A stretch of 64,000 bases of DNA from an uncultured Bryobacterales bacterium (lineage in GTDB: Bacteria > Acidobacteriota > Terriglobia > Bryobacterales > UBA6623): contig OX638379.1 of the NCBI GenBank assembly GCA_951813605.1, forward strand, positions 4,414,062 to 4,478,061. The letters are read 5' to 3'. Of the stretch, positions 45,990-55,532 are shown in pieces; the first letter of the stretch is position 1, and each line of letters begins with the position of its first letter. The notes beneath the pieces were generated by a model. That model did not search any database. It saw nothing but the letters and a program-made list of their open reading frames with translations, and was not told where the DNA came from. Position numbers and translations under genes: made by a program.

Positions 45990-47429
45990 TTGAGGACCGG
46001 ACCCGCTTGGGGGCGCTTCCGCCTTCATGGAGCTCTGGCCGCTTTCGGGATGCTCGCCTCAATGTCGTGCGGCGAGCATCGGTCGAGCTTGCCGCCGCTG
46101 CCGGAACTGGGGCTGAGCGCTCTAGAGCCGACTGCCCGGAGCAGTGTGCAGGAGGCCTTGCGGCGAGCGGAATCGAATTCCACGAACGCGGAGGCCGTCG
46201 GCCGCTTGGGAATGTTTCTCCAAGCCAACTTGCTGCTGGAACCCGCGCGTCAGTGCTACCTGAGAGCAAGCGCCTTGGAGCCGGATTCGTTTCAATGGCA
46301 TTACTACCTAGCCGCTACCCAAGTCGGCACGGGATTGTTCCGCGAGGCGGTGGAGTCCTACGGGAAGGCCCTGAAGCTAGACCCGGCGTATCTCCCAGCC
46401 CGGTCCGGTCTAGCGTTCGCCCTGCTGGAAAGCGGCGAGTCCGCCCGGTCCCAAAGCGAGTACGAGAGCATTCTGAGCGCGGAACCTGCCTCCGCGCCCG
46501 CTAGATACGGTCTCGGCCGCGCCTTGGAAGCTCAGAACGATATGGACGGCGCAATCGAAGCCTACCTGCGCGCCTTAGAGGAGTTTCCTTCATTCGGTGC
46601 CGCCCACTACGCCCTCGCTCTCGCGTACCGCGATCGAGGGAACGGCCGAGATTCCGAGCGTCATCTCGAGCTCTACCGCAGGCACACGGCCTCGTCACCC
46701 CGGGTCGAGGACCATTTGATGGTGGCTGTGCGGCAGCTCGGCGGTTCCTTCGAACTCGTTCGACAAGGCGTGGAGCATACCAACGCGGGTCGCCTGGTCC
46801 AAGCCGAAAGCGCCTTCCGGAGAGCTTTGGTGGACCGGAGCGCCGCATTGGACGCGCACGTCAATCTGATCGTCGTTTACACCAGAATGGGCCGGTTCGA
46901 GGACGGGGCAGCCCATTACGCCTCTGCTCTTGGAATCAATCCGGAATCTGAGGACGCGCACTTCAACTACGCTGTCTTGCTGGCCATTCAAGAACGCAAT
47001 CGGGAAGCGGCGTCGATCTTCGAGAAAGCGCTCGAAATCAACTCTCTCAACGCTGAAGCCCACCTGAATCTCGGCTACTTGTACGAGAGCGACCGCAGAG
47101 CGGCTGAAGCCGAAGCCAGCTACCGCAGCGCTGTGAGTCTCGAGCCGAATCACGGCGGCGCCAATTTCCGCCTGGGGAGGCTAATCCTGCAGCGCGGGGA
47201 AACCGAGGAGGCAATCTCCCGATTCGAGGCTGCCCTGGCGTCCGAAAACGAGCACAAGGTGCAAGCGCACTATGGCCTCGCCACGGCGCACGCCATTGCC
47301 GGGAATCTGCCCAAGGCCGTGGAGGTTGCGGGAGGAGCCCTGCGGCGCGCGCAAGCGGAAGGAAACGAGCAGCTGGCCAGGCTCATCGCGCTTGACATCG
47401 AGCGCTGGCAAGGCGTCGGAAGCAGGTAA
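45990..47429 (+). CDS. TPR-repeat protein, probably exported
   Basis: This 479-residue protein starts at a TTG preceded by GGGAGG. The leader (ALAAFGMLASMSC) ends in a cysteine at position 27 that is an imperfect lipobox, so it may be a lipoprotein. From about residue 55 to the end it is TPR repeats of about 34 residues (AHFNYAVLLAIQERNREAASIFEKALEI, AHLNLGYLYES and others), perhaps eleven or more. It begins 26 bases after the cytochrome-TPR gene and is probably a scaffold for the same complex. Confidence 0.85.
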   Translation: MRTGPAWGRFRLHGALAAFGMLASMSCGEHRSSLPPLPELGLSALEPTARSSVQEALRRAESNSTNAEAVGRLGMFLQANLLLEPARQCYLRASALEPDSFQWHYYLAATQVGTGLFREAVESYGKALKLDPAYLPARSGLAFALLESGESARSQSEYESILSAEPASAPARYGLGRALEAQNDMDGAIEAYLRALEEFPSFGAAHYALALAYRDRGNGRDSERHLELYRRHTASSPRVEDHLMVAVRQLGGSFELVRQGVEHTNAGRLVQAESAFRRALVDRSAALDAHVNLIVVYTRMGRFEDGAAHYASALGINPESEDAHFNYAVLLAIQERNREAASIFEKALEINSLNAEAHLNLGYLYESDRRAAEAEASYRSAVSLEPNHGGANFRLGRLILQRGETEEAISRFEAALASENEHKVQAHYGLATAHAIAGNLPKAVEVAGGALRRAQAEGNEQLARLIALDIERWQGVGSR

Positions 47430-47677
47430 TACCCGATGCATTGCTTGGTTGCCGGATTCGACGCATGTCCGCCTGCCATTGCGGCCAGAAGATCCGGGCG
47501 CAGCGCAAGCGGACCACGACCCGCGTTCTACAGACGGTCCGATTGCCGGGGGGCTTCGCGTTCACTCAGAAAATGCACCAAGCTGATAGGGGCGCCGCCG
47601 CCGTGGCAGCAAGCTCCGCGATTTCAGCCCGGAGCGGGAGGCTAGGGAAGTTGAGATTCACGGGACGCGAATTGGGA

Positions 47678-49384
47678 ATGCCACGACCGAGACACCCCGG
47701 GCGGAGGCTGGACCGACGGGAGTTTCTTGGTGCTCTGTCGACCGGTGCGATCCTTTCTTGCTCCGAGCACGGCGTGGTGCGGGCGGATATCTGCATTTAT
47801 GGAGGCACTTCGGGAGGCGTGGTCGCGGCCCTGCAGGCTGCGCGGCTGGGGCGCCAGGTCGTGATCGTGGACCCGGGCCGTCACCTCGGGGGTATGACCT
47901 CTGGAGGACTGAGCGCGATCGACATCGGGAACCCGAAGACGGTAGGCGGCATAACGCGGGAGTACTTCACTGAGCTTGCCGCACTCTACGGCCGGGAATT
48001 GCCGTGGGACCGAGAAATCAAGGGAGTGGCGACCGGCGGATCATTTACCGTCGAACCCCACGGCGCCGAAGCGCTGTTCCAACACATGGTCGACAAGGCC
48101 GGCATTGCGGTTCTCTTCGCTCAACCGATTGCGCAAGCGATAAAGCGAGGCGCCGAGATCGAGGAGATTGTCTCTGCCGGAGGACTGCGGGTGCAAGCAT
48201 CGATCTTCATCGACGCGACCTACGAGGGTGACCTGATGGCCAAGGCGGGCGTCTCCCACACGCTGGCCAGAGAGGGGAACGACGAGCACGGCGAGACGCT
48301 GAACGGGGTCATGTTCCATCCGCGCTACGCTCCGGCGACCGATTGGGGCATCGCCGGACCCAACGGCCGGCGGCCCGACGGCAAGGGGCTGTGGGATCGT
48401 GACATCCCGCTGGACCCTTATGCAGTCGAAGGCGATCCGAGCTCGGGACCGGCGCCGTTGATCCATGCCGAGCCAGCCGGTCCGCCAGGTTCGGCGGCAC
48501 CGGGCGTGCAAGCCTACTGCTATCGGCTGTGCCTGACCAAGGATCCGGACAACAAGATCCCCATCGGCAGACCGGACGGCTACGACCGCCGGATGTACGA
48601 GCTGGTGGCCCGCTTCATACGCGAATGCGTAGCGGCAGGCGACGACATGGACCTGCGCTGGTTCTCGAAGCACGACCCGATCCCCAACGGCAAGTTCGAC
48701 TTCAATACGGCCACGTTCGGCGGAAACCTTCCGCAAGCCGGCTGGGGATGGAGCGAGGCTGATCCGGCGACGCGCGCGTCGATCGGCAAGGAGCACGAGA
48801 GCTACCACCGCGGCTTGCTGCACTTCCTGGCGACGGACAACGTCGTGCCGGAAAGGGTGCGGTCCGAAATGGGTTCGTTCGGGCTATGCAAGGACGAGTT
48901 CCCGGACACGGACGGGTGGCCGCATCAGATCTATGTCCGGGAAGGACGTCGCATGGTCTCTGACCTCATCCTCACGCAGCATCACAGCCAGGGGCACGAG
49001 ATTGCACCGCAGGCGATCGGCCTCGGCAGCTATAGCATCGACCTGCACGAGATCCGGCGCGTGATTCACAACGGCATGGTTTGGCGCGAAGGCAAGGGCG
49101 GCGGGCGTGTCCCGCATCCCTACCCGATCGGCTACGGGGCCATCACGCCCAAGGCAAGCCAGGCCCGGAACCTCTTCGTGACCTTTGCCATCTCGGCAAC
49201 CCATGTCGCCTTCGGCTCCACGCGGATGGAGCCGCCGTTCATGATCCTGAGCCAGAGCGCGGCTACCGCAGCGGATATGGCGATCGAAGATCGAGTGGGA
49301 GTGCAGGACGTTGACTACGGACGGCTCGCGGACAGGCTCCGGTCCGACGGCCAGATCATCGAATGGGAAGTAGGCCAGTCGTAG
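47678..49384 (+). CDS. Tat-exported FAD-dependent oxidoreductase
   Basis: This 568-residue flavoprotein fits the FAD_oxidored family often called xanthan-lyase-associated. DRREFLGALSTGA (12-24) is a twin-arginine leader. IYGGTSGGVVAALQAARLG (40-58) is the FAD dinucleotide fold, followed by HLGGMTSGGLSAID. FIDATYEGDLMAKAGV and a C-terminal VAFGSTRMEPPFMILSQSAATAADMA complete the family pattern. A TTG at 47651 with GGGAGG upstream is an equally possible start. The frame opens 80 codons earlier at 47441, without support. Electrons could pass to the neighbouring heptaheme protein; that is inference. Confidence 0.88.
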   Translation: MPRPRHPGRRLDRREFLGALSTGAILSCSEHGVVRADICIYGGTSGGVVAALQAARLGRQVVIVDPGRHLGGMTSGGLSAIDIGNPKTVGGITREYFTELAALYGRELPWDREIKGVATGGSFTVEPHGAEALFQHMVDKAGIAVLFAQPIAQAIKRGAEIEEIVSAGGLRVQASIFIDATYEGDLMAKAGVSHTLAREGNDEHGETLNGVMFHPRYAPATDWGIAGPNGRRPDGKGLWDRDIPLDPYAVEGDPSSGPAPLIHAEPAGPPGSAAPGVQAYCYRLCLTKDPDNKIPIGRPDGYDRRMYELVARFIRECVAAGDDMDLRWFSKHDPIPNGKFDFNTATFGGNLPQAGWGWSEADPATRASIGKEHESYHRGLLHFLATDNVVPERVRSEMGSFGLCKDEFPDTDGWPHQIYVREGRRMVSDLILTQHHSQGHEIAPQAIGLGSYSIDLHEIRRVIHNGMVWREGKGGGRVPHPYPIGYGAITPKASQARNLFVTFAISATHVAFGSTRMEPPFMILSQSAATAADMAIEDRVGVQDVDYGRLADRLRSDGQIIEWEVGQS

Positions 49385-49480
49385 ACGTGTCAGAGGTCGG
49401 AGAATCCCCGGGCGCGCCGCGCCGATCGGTCTCGCACTCGCGGGCCACACTAGCCCCTCGAAGCCCTCTCGTCGATGCCT

Positions 49481-49816
49481 TCACTCCTTGAGAGCGAGAT
49501 AGATTAGAACCCGGACACAGCCGGGCTGGTCGAGGAGCTGGCCCTTCAGTCGCAGCCACGGGCCGAAGTTCGCCAGCGGCATCGACGCAAGGCCGCGACG
49601 ATCAATCTCCATAGGGGGTGAGCCTTCGTCGCACCAATAGAGCCCGTCGGGGGAAACCTGCGCAGTCAGGCGCAAGGTCACGCTTTCCCCAACCTCGAGC
49701 ACGTTGACAAACCAACGGGCCTCCGTCGCCCAGCCGACCTCGTACGGCTCGGTCGCGAAGTCGGCGCAAAACGTCGAGTTCTTCTCCAAGACGGCAGTGA
49801 ACGATCTCTTGAGCAT
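49481..49816 (-). CDS. small beta-rich protein of unknown function
   Basis: I do not recognise this 111-residue protein with confidence. It has alternating hydrophobic strands (WFVNVLEVGESVTLRLTAQV, then FGPWLRLKGQL, then CVRVLIYLALK) suggesting a beta-sandwich. There is no signal peptide. Its ATG overlaps the stop of the preceding gene (TAATG), so the two are translationally coupled. It is the last gene of the TonB-to-symporter operon. A carbohydrate-binding-like fold is a structural guess. Confidence 0.75.
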   Translation of the reverse strand: MLKRSFTAVLEKNSTFCADFATEPYEVGWATEARWFVNVLEVGESVTLRLTAQVSPDGLYWCDEGSPPMEIDRRGLASMPLANFGPWLRLKGQLLDQPGCVRVLIYLALKE

Positions 49817-50763
49817 TACCAGTCCACCGAAACCAGCACCGAGTCGAGGTAGAGGAAATTCCGCACGTTGGTGTGCGTGCGCACGGCTAAGTAAAAGTTC
49901 AGCAAGTTCGGAAGGCCGTGGTATGGCTCGTCGTATTTCGGCACCTCGATCTCGCTGAGATCCATCACCCTGTCATTGCACTGGAATTCCACGTTGCGGG
50001 ACGTTTCGGTATCGAAGAGCCATCGAACGTAGTGCCAATTGACCTTTGAGGCGGTCTCGTTAAAGCAAAGTGGCTGGTCGCCGTTGGGAACCGGTTTCCA
50101 GTCCTCGGGTGCGAGCGAAAAGAAATCTTGATTCGGATGACCCAGCTTCACCAGGCCCATTCGCTCCATTTTGGTGGTAGGCTCGACCGTTGTCGGGTAC
50201 ATCCAATGCTGAACCAGATTGCCCCCCGGGTCGGTGTTTCGGTATCGGACGACACCATGGCATCGAGACATCGGGTCCGTCGAACAAATATCGTTGGAGA
50301 ACGTGACCTCGCCAAACTGCAGCTCCGAGGGAGCCGCATTCCCATCCCAATTCCGCTGTCCCGGAAGCCGACCGATCCGGTCGCGGACAACCTGCTCAGC
50401 CTTGAACGCGAAATATGTCTCGAACTGCACCAGCCCTGTCGCGGCGGATGTGACGCGCTTGATTGCCACCGCCAAGTGATTGGGCTGGTTTCGCGTCGCG
50501 ACCTTCAGCGAGTAGGTCCCCTCCATCGATCCGTGAGTTCCGATATCGAAGTAACTGCAGGTACTTAGCTGGGGCGGGCGGAAGTCCAGCGCCATCTTGC
50601 GGATGTCGCGTAAGTCTCCCGCGTGATTCCCTACGAGTTCGCACCAGCCGTTCATCCCTTCGTCGAAGTCGTCGTAGAAGAGGATGCGGGCGAGAGGATT
50701 GTACTTGCTTAGTCGGGGGTCGCTACCGTAGGCCCTAAGTGGGGACGGTCGAAGGCTAGACAT
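49816..50763 (-). CDS. uncharacterised beta-rich protein
   Basis: This 315-residue protein has no signal peptide and no catalytic motif I can name; from memory it may belong to DUF6772, which I cannot confirm. It is rich in aromatic residues and beta-like strands: ILFYDDFDEGMNGWCEL, SYSLKVATR-like, VQFETYFAFKAEQ, and a C-terminal LLNFYLAVRTHTNVRNFLYLDSVLVSV. The DDFDEG...W start and overall pattern recall laminin-G/concanavalin-like lectin folds. It overlaps the symporter gene upstream by eight bases and the small beta protein downstream by one. Binding of the imported solute is a hypothesis only. Confidence 0.8.
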   Translation of the reverse strand: MSSLRPSPLRAYGSDPRLSKYNPLARILFYDDFDEGMNGWCELVGNHAGDLRDIRKMALDFRPPQLSTCSYFDIGTHGSMEGTYSLKVATRNQPNHLAVAIKRVTSAATGLVQFETYFAFKAEQVVRDRIGRLPGQRNWDGNAAPSELQFGEVTFSNDICSTDPMSRCHGVVRYRNTDPGGNLVQHWMYPTTVEPTTKMERMGLVKLGHPNQDFFSLAPEDWKPVPNGDQPLCFNETASKVNWHYVRWLFDTETSRNVEFQCNDRVMDLSEIEVPKYDEPYHGLPNLLNFYLAVRTHTNVRNFLYLDSVLVSVDW

Positions 50764-52219
50764 CCCGGCGCTGCCAGACCAAGCCGTTCAATTCACGGTC
50801 ATTGGGAGGCCCTTGCAAACGGCTGAACCCAACGCCAATCACGAATGAAACCAACGTGGCGAACGCACTGTACCACATCCAGGAAACGTCGGTAAGGCGC
50901 GACAATGCCGCTGTCGCCAGAAACGAGAGGACCATGCTCCAAAACGCGCCTGTCCCGTTGACGCTGGGACAGAGAAGTCCCAGCAGAAACACCCCGACCA
51001 GGCTGCCGCCAAAGAAATTCCTGATCTTGCCCTGCGCGACCAATATCGTGCCGAACGATCGAGCGTAAACCGAGATGCCGGTTGTCAGGCAGCCGAACAG
51101 CACAGTCGCCCAGCGTGCCAGCCGGACGGATCCCTTGAGATTCGTGAGCGGTTCGATCACGTCGCGGACGGCTACAGTCGCTAGAGAGTTCAGAATCGAG
51201 CTGACCGTGGACATCGACGCGGCGAAGACCCCCGCGACCAGCAGGCTGCGGAAACCCGGTGGAATGCGGTCGATGATGAACATCGGAAACACCCTGTCCG
51301 GATCCATCGACAGAACGCCCTGCTCCGGGTGCTGTGAGTAGAGGACATACAGCGCCGTGCCTATGAAGAACACTATGACGCCGTATATCGATGTGAAGAC
51401 CATGGTCGAGATCAACGCCCGTGAACTGTCTCGCACCGACGCTGTCGTGAGGAAGCGCTGGAGTTCCGCTTGGTCCACCGCGTACTGGCTCAGAAGAAAG
51501 AAGGTGCCGCCGATCAGGCCGCTCCATACTGTGAAGTCTGTCTCGAGGCTCGTCGACCAGTCCAGGAATCGAAGCTTGCCCTCGGCATGAGCTGTTGCAA
51601 CGATCTCCCGAAAACCTCCCTCCACCCCGCCCACGACCGTGAAGTAGGCGATGAGCAGTCCGGCCAGCAGCACTACGAACTGGACGGTATCGGTCCAGAT
51701 CACGGCCCGCATTCCGCCGACAGTCGTGTAGAGAGCGGTGAGAACTCCAATTCCGAGGCAAATCCAAGTCGACGGCAGCCCCGTCATCTCGGCCACCACC
51801 AATGATGGTGCGTAGATCGCTACTCCTGTGTAGAAGCACTTGAGCAGAATGAAGATGCTCGATGCCAGCACCCTGGTCTTGAGGTCGAAGCGCCGCTCAA
51901 GGTATTCGTAAGCGGTAAACACCTCCAGCTTGTAGAAGATGGGGATGAATAGCACACAGGTCACGGTGATCGCGACCGGCCACGCGAAGCGCGCCTGCAA
52001 GTAGGTCCAGTCCGAGCCGAACGCCTGCCCGGGAGCTCCGAGGTATCCGATGGCGCTCACCATGGTGGCGATCCCCGAGCAGGCCGCGGCCCACCAGGGG
52101 ATCGCACGGCCTCCGAGGAAGAACGCCTTGAGCGACCGCTGCTCCGATCCGAGTCGCCCCCCGACCCACAGAACGCCTGCCAGGTAAGCGACTAAGATCC
52201 CGTAGTCAACTAGATTCAC
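50756..52219 (-). CDS. sodium:solute symporter (SSS family)
   Basis: This inner-membrane transporter of 487 residues has about 13 helices. FFLGGRAIPWWAAACSGIATMVSAIGYLGAPGQAF is the SSS N-terminal signature, and GVFAASMSTVSSILNSLATVAVRDV is the conserved sodium-site helix with adjacent serines. Family members carry sugars, amino acids, sialic acid or carboxylates with sodium. The start is GTG at 52219. It follows the DUF1501 gene by 36 bases and overlaps the next gene by eight, so it is embedded in the operon and should take up the processed product. Confidence 0.95.
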   Translation of the reverse strand: MNLVDYGILVAYLAGVLWVGGRLGSEQRSLKAFFLGGRAIPWWAAACSGIATMVSAIGYLGAPGQAFGSDWTYLQARFAWPVAITVTCVLFIPIFYKLEVFTAYEYLERRFDLKTRVLASSIFILLKCFYTGVAIYAPSLVVAEMTGLPSTWICLGIGVLTALYTTVGGMRAVIWTDTVQFVVLLAGLLIAYFTVVGGVEGGFREIVATAHAEGKLRFLDWSTSLETDFTVWSGLIGGTFFLLSQYAVDQAELQRFLTTASVRDSSRALISTMVFTSIYGVIVFFIGTALYVLYSQHPEQGVLSMDPDRVFPMFIIDRIPPGFRSLLVAGVFAASMSTVSSILNSLATVAVRDVIEPLTNLKGSVRLARWATVLFGCLTTGISVYARSFGTILVAQGKIRNFFGGSLVGVFLLGLLCPSVNGTGAFWSMVLSFLATAALSRLTDVSWMWYSAFATLVSFVIGVGFSRLQGPPNDRELNGLVWQRRDV

Positions 52220-52255
52220 GGACCGAACCGGCTGCGCCGAGAATTGCGGGCGTCG

Positions 52256-53686
52256 CTAGGCGAACAGTTCCGGCACTTCCGTGCTGCCGATGAAGTCCGT
52301 TCCCGACATCGGTTCCACGTACTGGAAGTCGCGACCGGACGGAGCGCCCGAAAGCTTCTTGGTCCAATCGATGCCGAGCACCGAGTAAATCGTGGCGGTC
52401 ACGTCTTCCGGATAGATCAACCGGTTCTGGCGCCATTCGAACTTGGTCACCTTCCCGCCTTGCTGGTCGGTAGCGCCGAGGACTCGCCCGCCCTGCACGC
52501 CTGCGCCAGCGAAGACCCCGCACCGCACGGCGGGCCAGTGGTCGCGGCCCTTGATGTCGGTCAGCTCGCCAGGGGTGCGCCCGAACTCGCCGAGCGCCAT
52601 GACCAGTGTCTTGTCGAGAAGAGGCTCTCCTTGGTCGTCCTTCGACTCCTTGAGATCCGTCACCAGGGCGGCGAGGGCCGGGTCCAGATCGCCGCAGTTC
52701 TTATACAGGCCGCCGCGCTGCCGCGGGTCCTCCATCTGCGCGTCCTGCTTGCCGTAGATATCCCCGTGATGATCCCATCCGCCTTGGTTGACGAGGATGT
52801 AGCGAGCACCGGCTCGCGCCGCAACCATGTTGCGCGCCATCAGGCAGGCATCGCCCAGCGGGCTTCCTCCGTAACGCGCTCGATCCGGTTCGGGAATCTC
52901 CAGGATGCTCGCCATCCGCGGGGAGCGGATCATCTTTTCCGCGCTGTCGGCAAAGTAGCTCCACTCGCTGAAGAGCTTCGACCTGCCCGGGCCAGCCGTG
53001 TGCCGGGACGTGTCGAACGTGCGGAGGAAGTCCAGCCTGCGGTTGAACCGGGATTCGTAGCTCGCCTCCAGGGAGAACGGCATGTTGCCGCCGCTGCGCA
53101 AGTCCAGGGCGAGCGGAGCTGCCGAGCTCGGCAGGAAGCCTTCGCGGATCAACGTTCCGTTCACCGCACCCGCGGGGTAGTTCATCGAGACGTATGGCGG
53201 GAGAAAGTCGGAATCAGACGCTCTCGCGAGCAGCTCGTACGCAATCACCGAACCGATGGACGGGATCTCCCGTGCCCGCGACGCGTTGAACGGGTGGCCG
53301 GTCTGCATGTTGTACTGCGCCAGGTTGTGAAACGTCTCCCAGGCGCCCATCGAGCGGACGATGCAAAGGTCGTCAAGCACTTCGGCCGTCTTTGGCAGGA
53401 GGCCGTACGGCCAGTGGTAGCCCAGCTTGGTCGTTCGGATGTCGATGTCCTCGGGGGTGGTCGGGTACTCCTTCACGTCAAAGGTGTCCATCTGGGACGG
53501 GCCTCCGACAAGGTTCAATACCACCACGCACTCCGCCCCGCCCCTGACGGCGACCTTGCGCTCGCTGTTCGCATTCAGCGGACGGATCATGGGGGCCAAG
53601 GCACCGCCTGTGATAGTCACCGCCCCCGCGCGGCACAGCTCGCGCCGCGTCAGCGTCGGAAAGTATGTCTTGGTCATGGATAACAT
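52256..53686 (-). CDS. DUF1501 family Tat-exported protein
   Basis: This 476-residue protein belongs to DUF1501, related to the alkaline phosphatase/sulfatase superfamily. The N-terminus LTRRELCRAGAVTITGGAL is a twin-arginine leader. Family motifs seen: LVGGPSQMDTFD, HPFNASRAREIPSIGS, LVNQGGWDHHGDIYG (metal-type His/Asp cluster) and VMALGEFGRTP. The ATG at 53686 is preferred; the frame opens at 53716, overlapping the DUF1549 gene, and an ATG at 53677 is possible. It lies 13 bases downstream of DUF1549, its near-constant partner in Planctomycetes and Acidobacteria. The substrate is unknown. Confidence 0.9.
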   Translation of the reverse strand: MLSMTKTYFPTLTRRELCRAGAVTITGGALAPMIRPLNANSERKVAVRGGAECVVVLNLVGGPSQMDTFDVKEYPTTPEDIDIRTTKLGYHWPYGLLPKTAEVLDDLCIVRSMGAWETFHNLAQYNMQTGHPFNASRAREIPSIGSVIAYELLARASDSDFLPPYVSMNYPAGAVNGTLIREGFLPSSAAPLALDLRSGGNMPFSLEASYESRFNRRLDFLRTFDTSRHTAGPGRSKLFSEWSYFADSAEKMIRSPRMASILEIPEPDRARYGGSPLGDACLMARNMVAARAGARYILVNQGGWDHHGDIYGKQDAQMEDPRQRGGLYKNCGDLDPALAALVTDLKESKDDQGEPLLDKTLVMALGEFGRTPGELTDIKGRDHWPAVRCGVFAGAGVQGGRVLGATDQQGGKVTKFEWRQNRLIYPEDVTATIYSVLGIDWTKKLSGAPSGRDFQYVEPMSGTDFIGSTEVPELFA

Positions 53687-53699
53687 CGGGTCTCGGTTC

Positions 53700-55466
53700 C
53701 TACTGCACGAGGACAAAGTCCAAGCGGTTCAGGAGCGCCCAGAGCAGGTCTTCCGCCCCTTGGTCGCGGTGGGATGCCAGCAGCGCGACCGCCTGGGCCC
53801 GCTCCCTATCCGTGGGCAAGCGGCTGATGGTGGCAAGGAACAGATCTTCGACGACTTCCCCGTTCGATTTCGCCTGATCGCTGCGAAGCAGTTTGTCCAA
53901 GCGACTGCCTTCTCGAATCTCGACGCGCTTCCGGATGAGATCGTGGTTCAGCACGCTCGCCGCCTGCACCATGCTTGGGCGTTTGTGAGGCGGGTCCTCG
54001 CGATCCGTCTGCCCCCAGTCCTGGAGAAGATTCCAAATGTCCTTGTGGCTCGAGGCGAAGTCCTGATTGAAGCGAGCCTGCATCACATAGCTGAACTTGT
54101 CGTCGTCCGCTTTCACCGTGAATTCTTCGAAGATGCCCGTGGATTGCTGCACGGCGTCCCAAAACTCTTCAGCCGACATGCGCCGGACTTTGTGCCTGGC
54201 GAAGTACTCGTCATGGGCAGGATCGTAATCCCCCGGAACATAGGACGAGAGCTGGTAGGCGTTCGAATTGACGATCGTCTTCATCAAGTGGCGCAGGTCG
54301 AACCCGCTCTTCCTGAAATCCTCGGCGAGCGCGTCAAGCAATTCCGGATGGCTTGGCTGCACAGTCCACGGCGCGGGCGGCGGGTCGGCGGGGTCCTGCC
54401 TGGCAAGGTCGAAGCCAAAAGGCGGGTCAACAATCCCGCGGCCCATCAGCTCGGCCCAGAAGAGATTCGCCGTAGCGCGGGCAAACTGCGGATGCTCGGT
54501 AAGCATGCGGGCGTACGCTTCGCGCTCGGATTCGTGCTTCCCCTCCTCGTATCGCTCGCCTGACAAGACAAAGGTGGGCGTGATGTCGGTCTCGTAGCGC
54601 GGCAGCCTCACAATGCTCTTGGTCGTCAGGTCGTACGCTTCGCTATCCCTGTCTTCAACTTGGAACTCCGGAATCCGTCCGTAAACCGGCGCGACGAACG
54701 TCTTGCGGAAGAACGCAGCCTGGCGCCAGAGTTCGGCGCGCTCGCGCTGGCTAAGCCAGAGGCTGACTTTTTCCAGATGCCCCGCCCCGTCGTGGCACGA
54801 CACGCACTCCATGTCGACGCCAAGGAACAGACGGGTCGTCCAGAGCGCCAGCTCGTCGCAGGTGTCTTCGTGGTTGACCGTCGAGTACCCGTCTCCGCCC
54901 ATGACGCGATGCCTCGCGACGAAGTTCGCCCGCCCCGTGGTCCAAGTCGACAGAGCCTCGGCGGTGATCAGGCTGCGCACGAACTTGTCGTAGGGAACAT
55001 TCATTTCCAGCACCCTGTAGGTGTAGTCATGGAAGCTGTTGATTCCCTCGCGCAACTGCTCGTTGTTGCGGAACAAGTCGTTGAAGAACGTGGACCAGCG
55101 GTCGAGAAAGGGGCCGACTCGCGAAGGGCGGCGACCGAAGCCCTGCGTGGGCAGCGCTGGGAACAGCGAGTCGATCAGCTTGTCGCGCTTGTGCGGGTCA
55201 TCGTCCGCGAGAAACTCGCGCACGGCATCGACTTCTGGGAGACGTCCGGTCAGGTCAAGCGTGACGCGACGCAGGAACTCCGCGTCGGACGCGATCGGCG
55301 CATGTCGCACGCCATCCCGCTCCATCTTGCCGAAGATGTGCTCGTCAACGAAGTTTGCACGTTCGACATTCGACGGCGTTACCGGCCCGGCCTGGGCGAC
55401 CCAGCAGGACGCGACGAACGCTGCGACCAACCATCGAATGGAGTTGGCAGAAATTGGAGAAGTCAC
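53700..55466 (-). CDS. DUF1549/DUF1553 protein with a cytochrome-like CxxCH
   Basis: This secreted 588-residue protein starts at a GTG at 55466 behind GGGAG, with a leader ending SCWVAQAG. The DUF1549 domain is about residues 35-240 (FLRRVTLDLTGRLPEVDAV), with CVSCHDG at 221-227, which could bind haem. The DUF1553 domain occupies about 320-580 (RATANLFWAELMGRGIVDPP, KRPSMVQAASVLNHD, SRLPTDRE). The PSD1 cytochrome domain often present upstream is missing. It pairs with the DUF1501 gene 13 bases on. The reaction is undetermined; sugar or sulfated-polymer catabolism has been suggested for the family. Confidence 0.9.
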   Translation of the reverse strand: MTSPISANSIRWLVAAFVASCWVAQAGPVTPSNVERANFVDEHIFGKMERDGVRHAPIASDAEFLRRVTLDLTGRLPEVDAVREFLADDDPHKRDKLIDSLFPALPTQGFGRRPSRVGPFLDRWSTFFNDLFRNNEQLREGINSFHDYTYRVLEMNVPYDKFVRSLITAEALSTWTTGRANFVARHRVMGGDGYSTVNHEDTCDELALWTTRLFLGVDMECVSCHDGAGHLEKVSLWLSQRERAELWRQAAFFRKTFVAPVYGRIPEFQVEDRDSEAYDLTTKSIVRLPRYETDITPTFVLSGERYEEGKHESEREAYARMLTEHPQFARATANLFWAELMGRGIVDPPFGFDLARQDPADPPPAPWTVQPSHPELLDALAEDFRKSGFDLRHLMKTIVNSNAYQLSSYVPGDYDPAHDEYFARHKVRRMSAEEFWDAVQQSTGIFEEFTVKADDDKFSYVMQARFNQDFASSHKDIWNLLQDWGQTDREDPPHKRPSMVQAASVLNHDLIRKRVEIREGSRLDKLLRSDQAKSNGEVVEDLFLATISRLPTDRERAQAVALLASHRDQGAEDLLWALLNRLDFVLVQ

Positions 55467-55532
55467 TTGATTGCTCCCAACTAGTTTGGCACCTGCATGA
55501 CGGCTTCGGCGCTGACCAACCGGCCAGCAAGC

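Noticed and set aside
47441..47677. 80-codon upstream extension of the FAD oxidoreductase
   Set aside because: It precedes a clear twin-arginine leader, has no ribosome site at its start and has random composition.
52244..53683. 479-codon open frame on the plus strand
   Set aside because: It mirrors the DUF1501 gene on the opposite strand and has no recognisable domain.
53427..54563. 378-codon open frame on the plus strand
   Set aside because: It is antisense to the DUF1549 and DUF1501 genes, both strongly supported.
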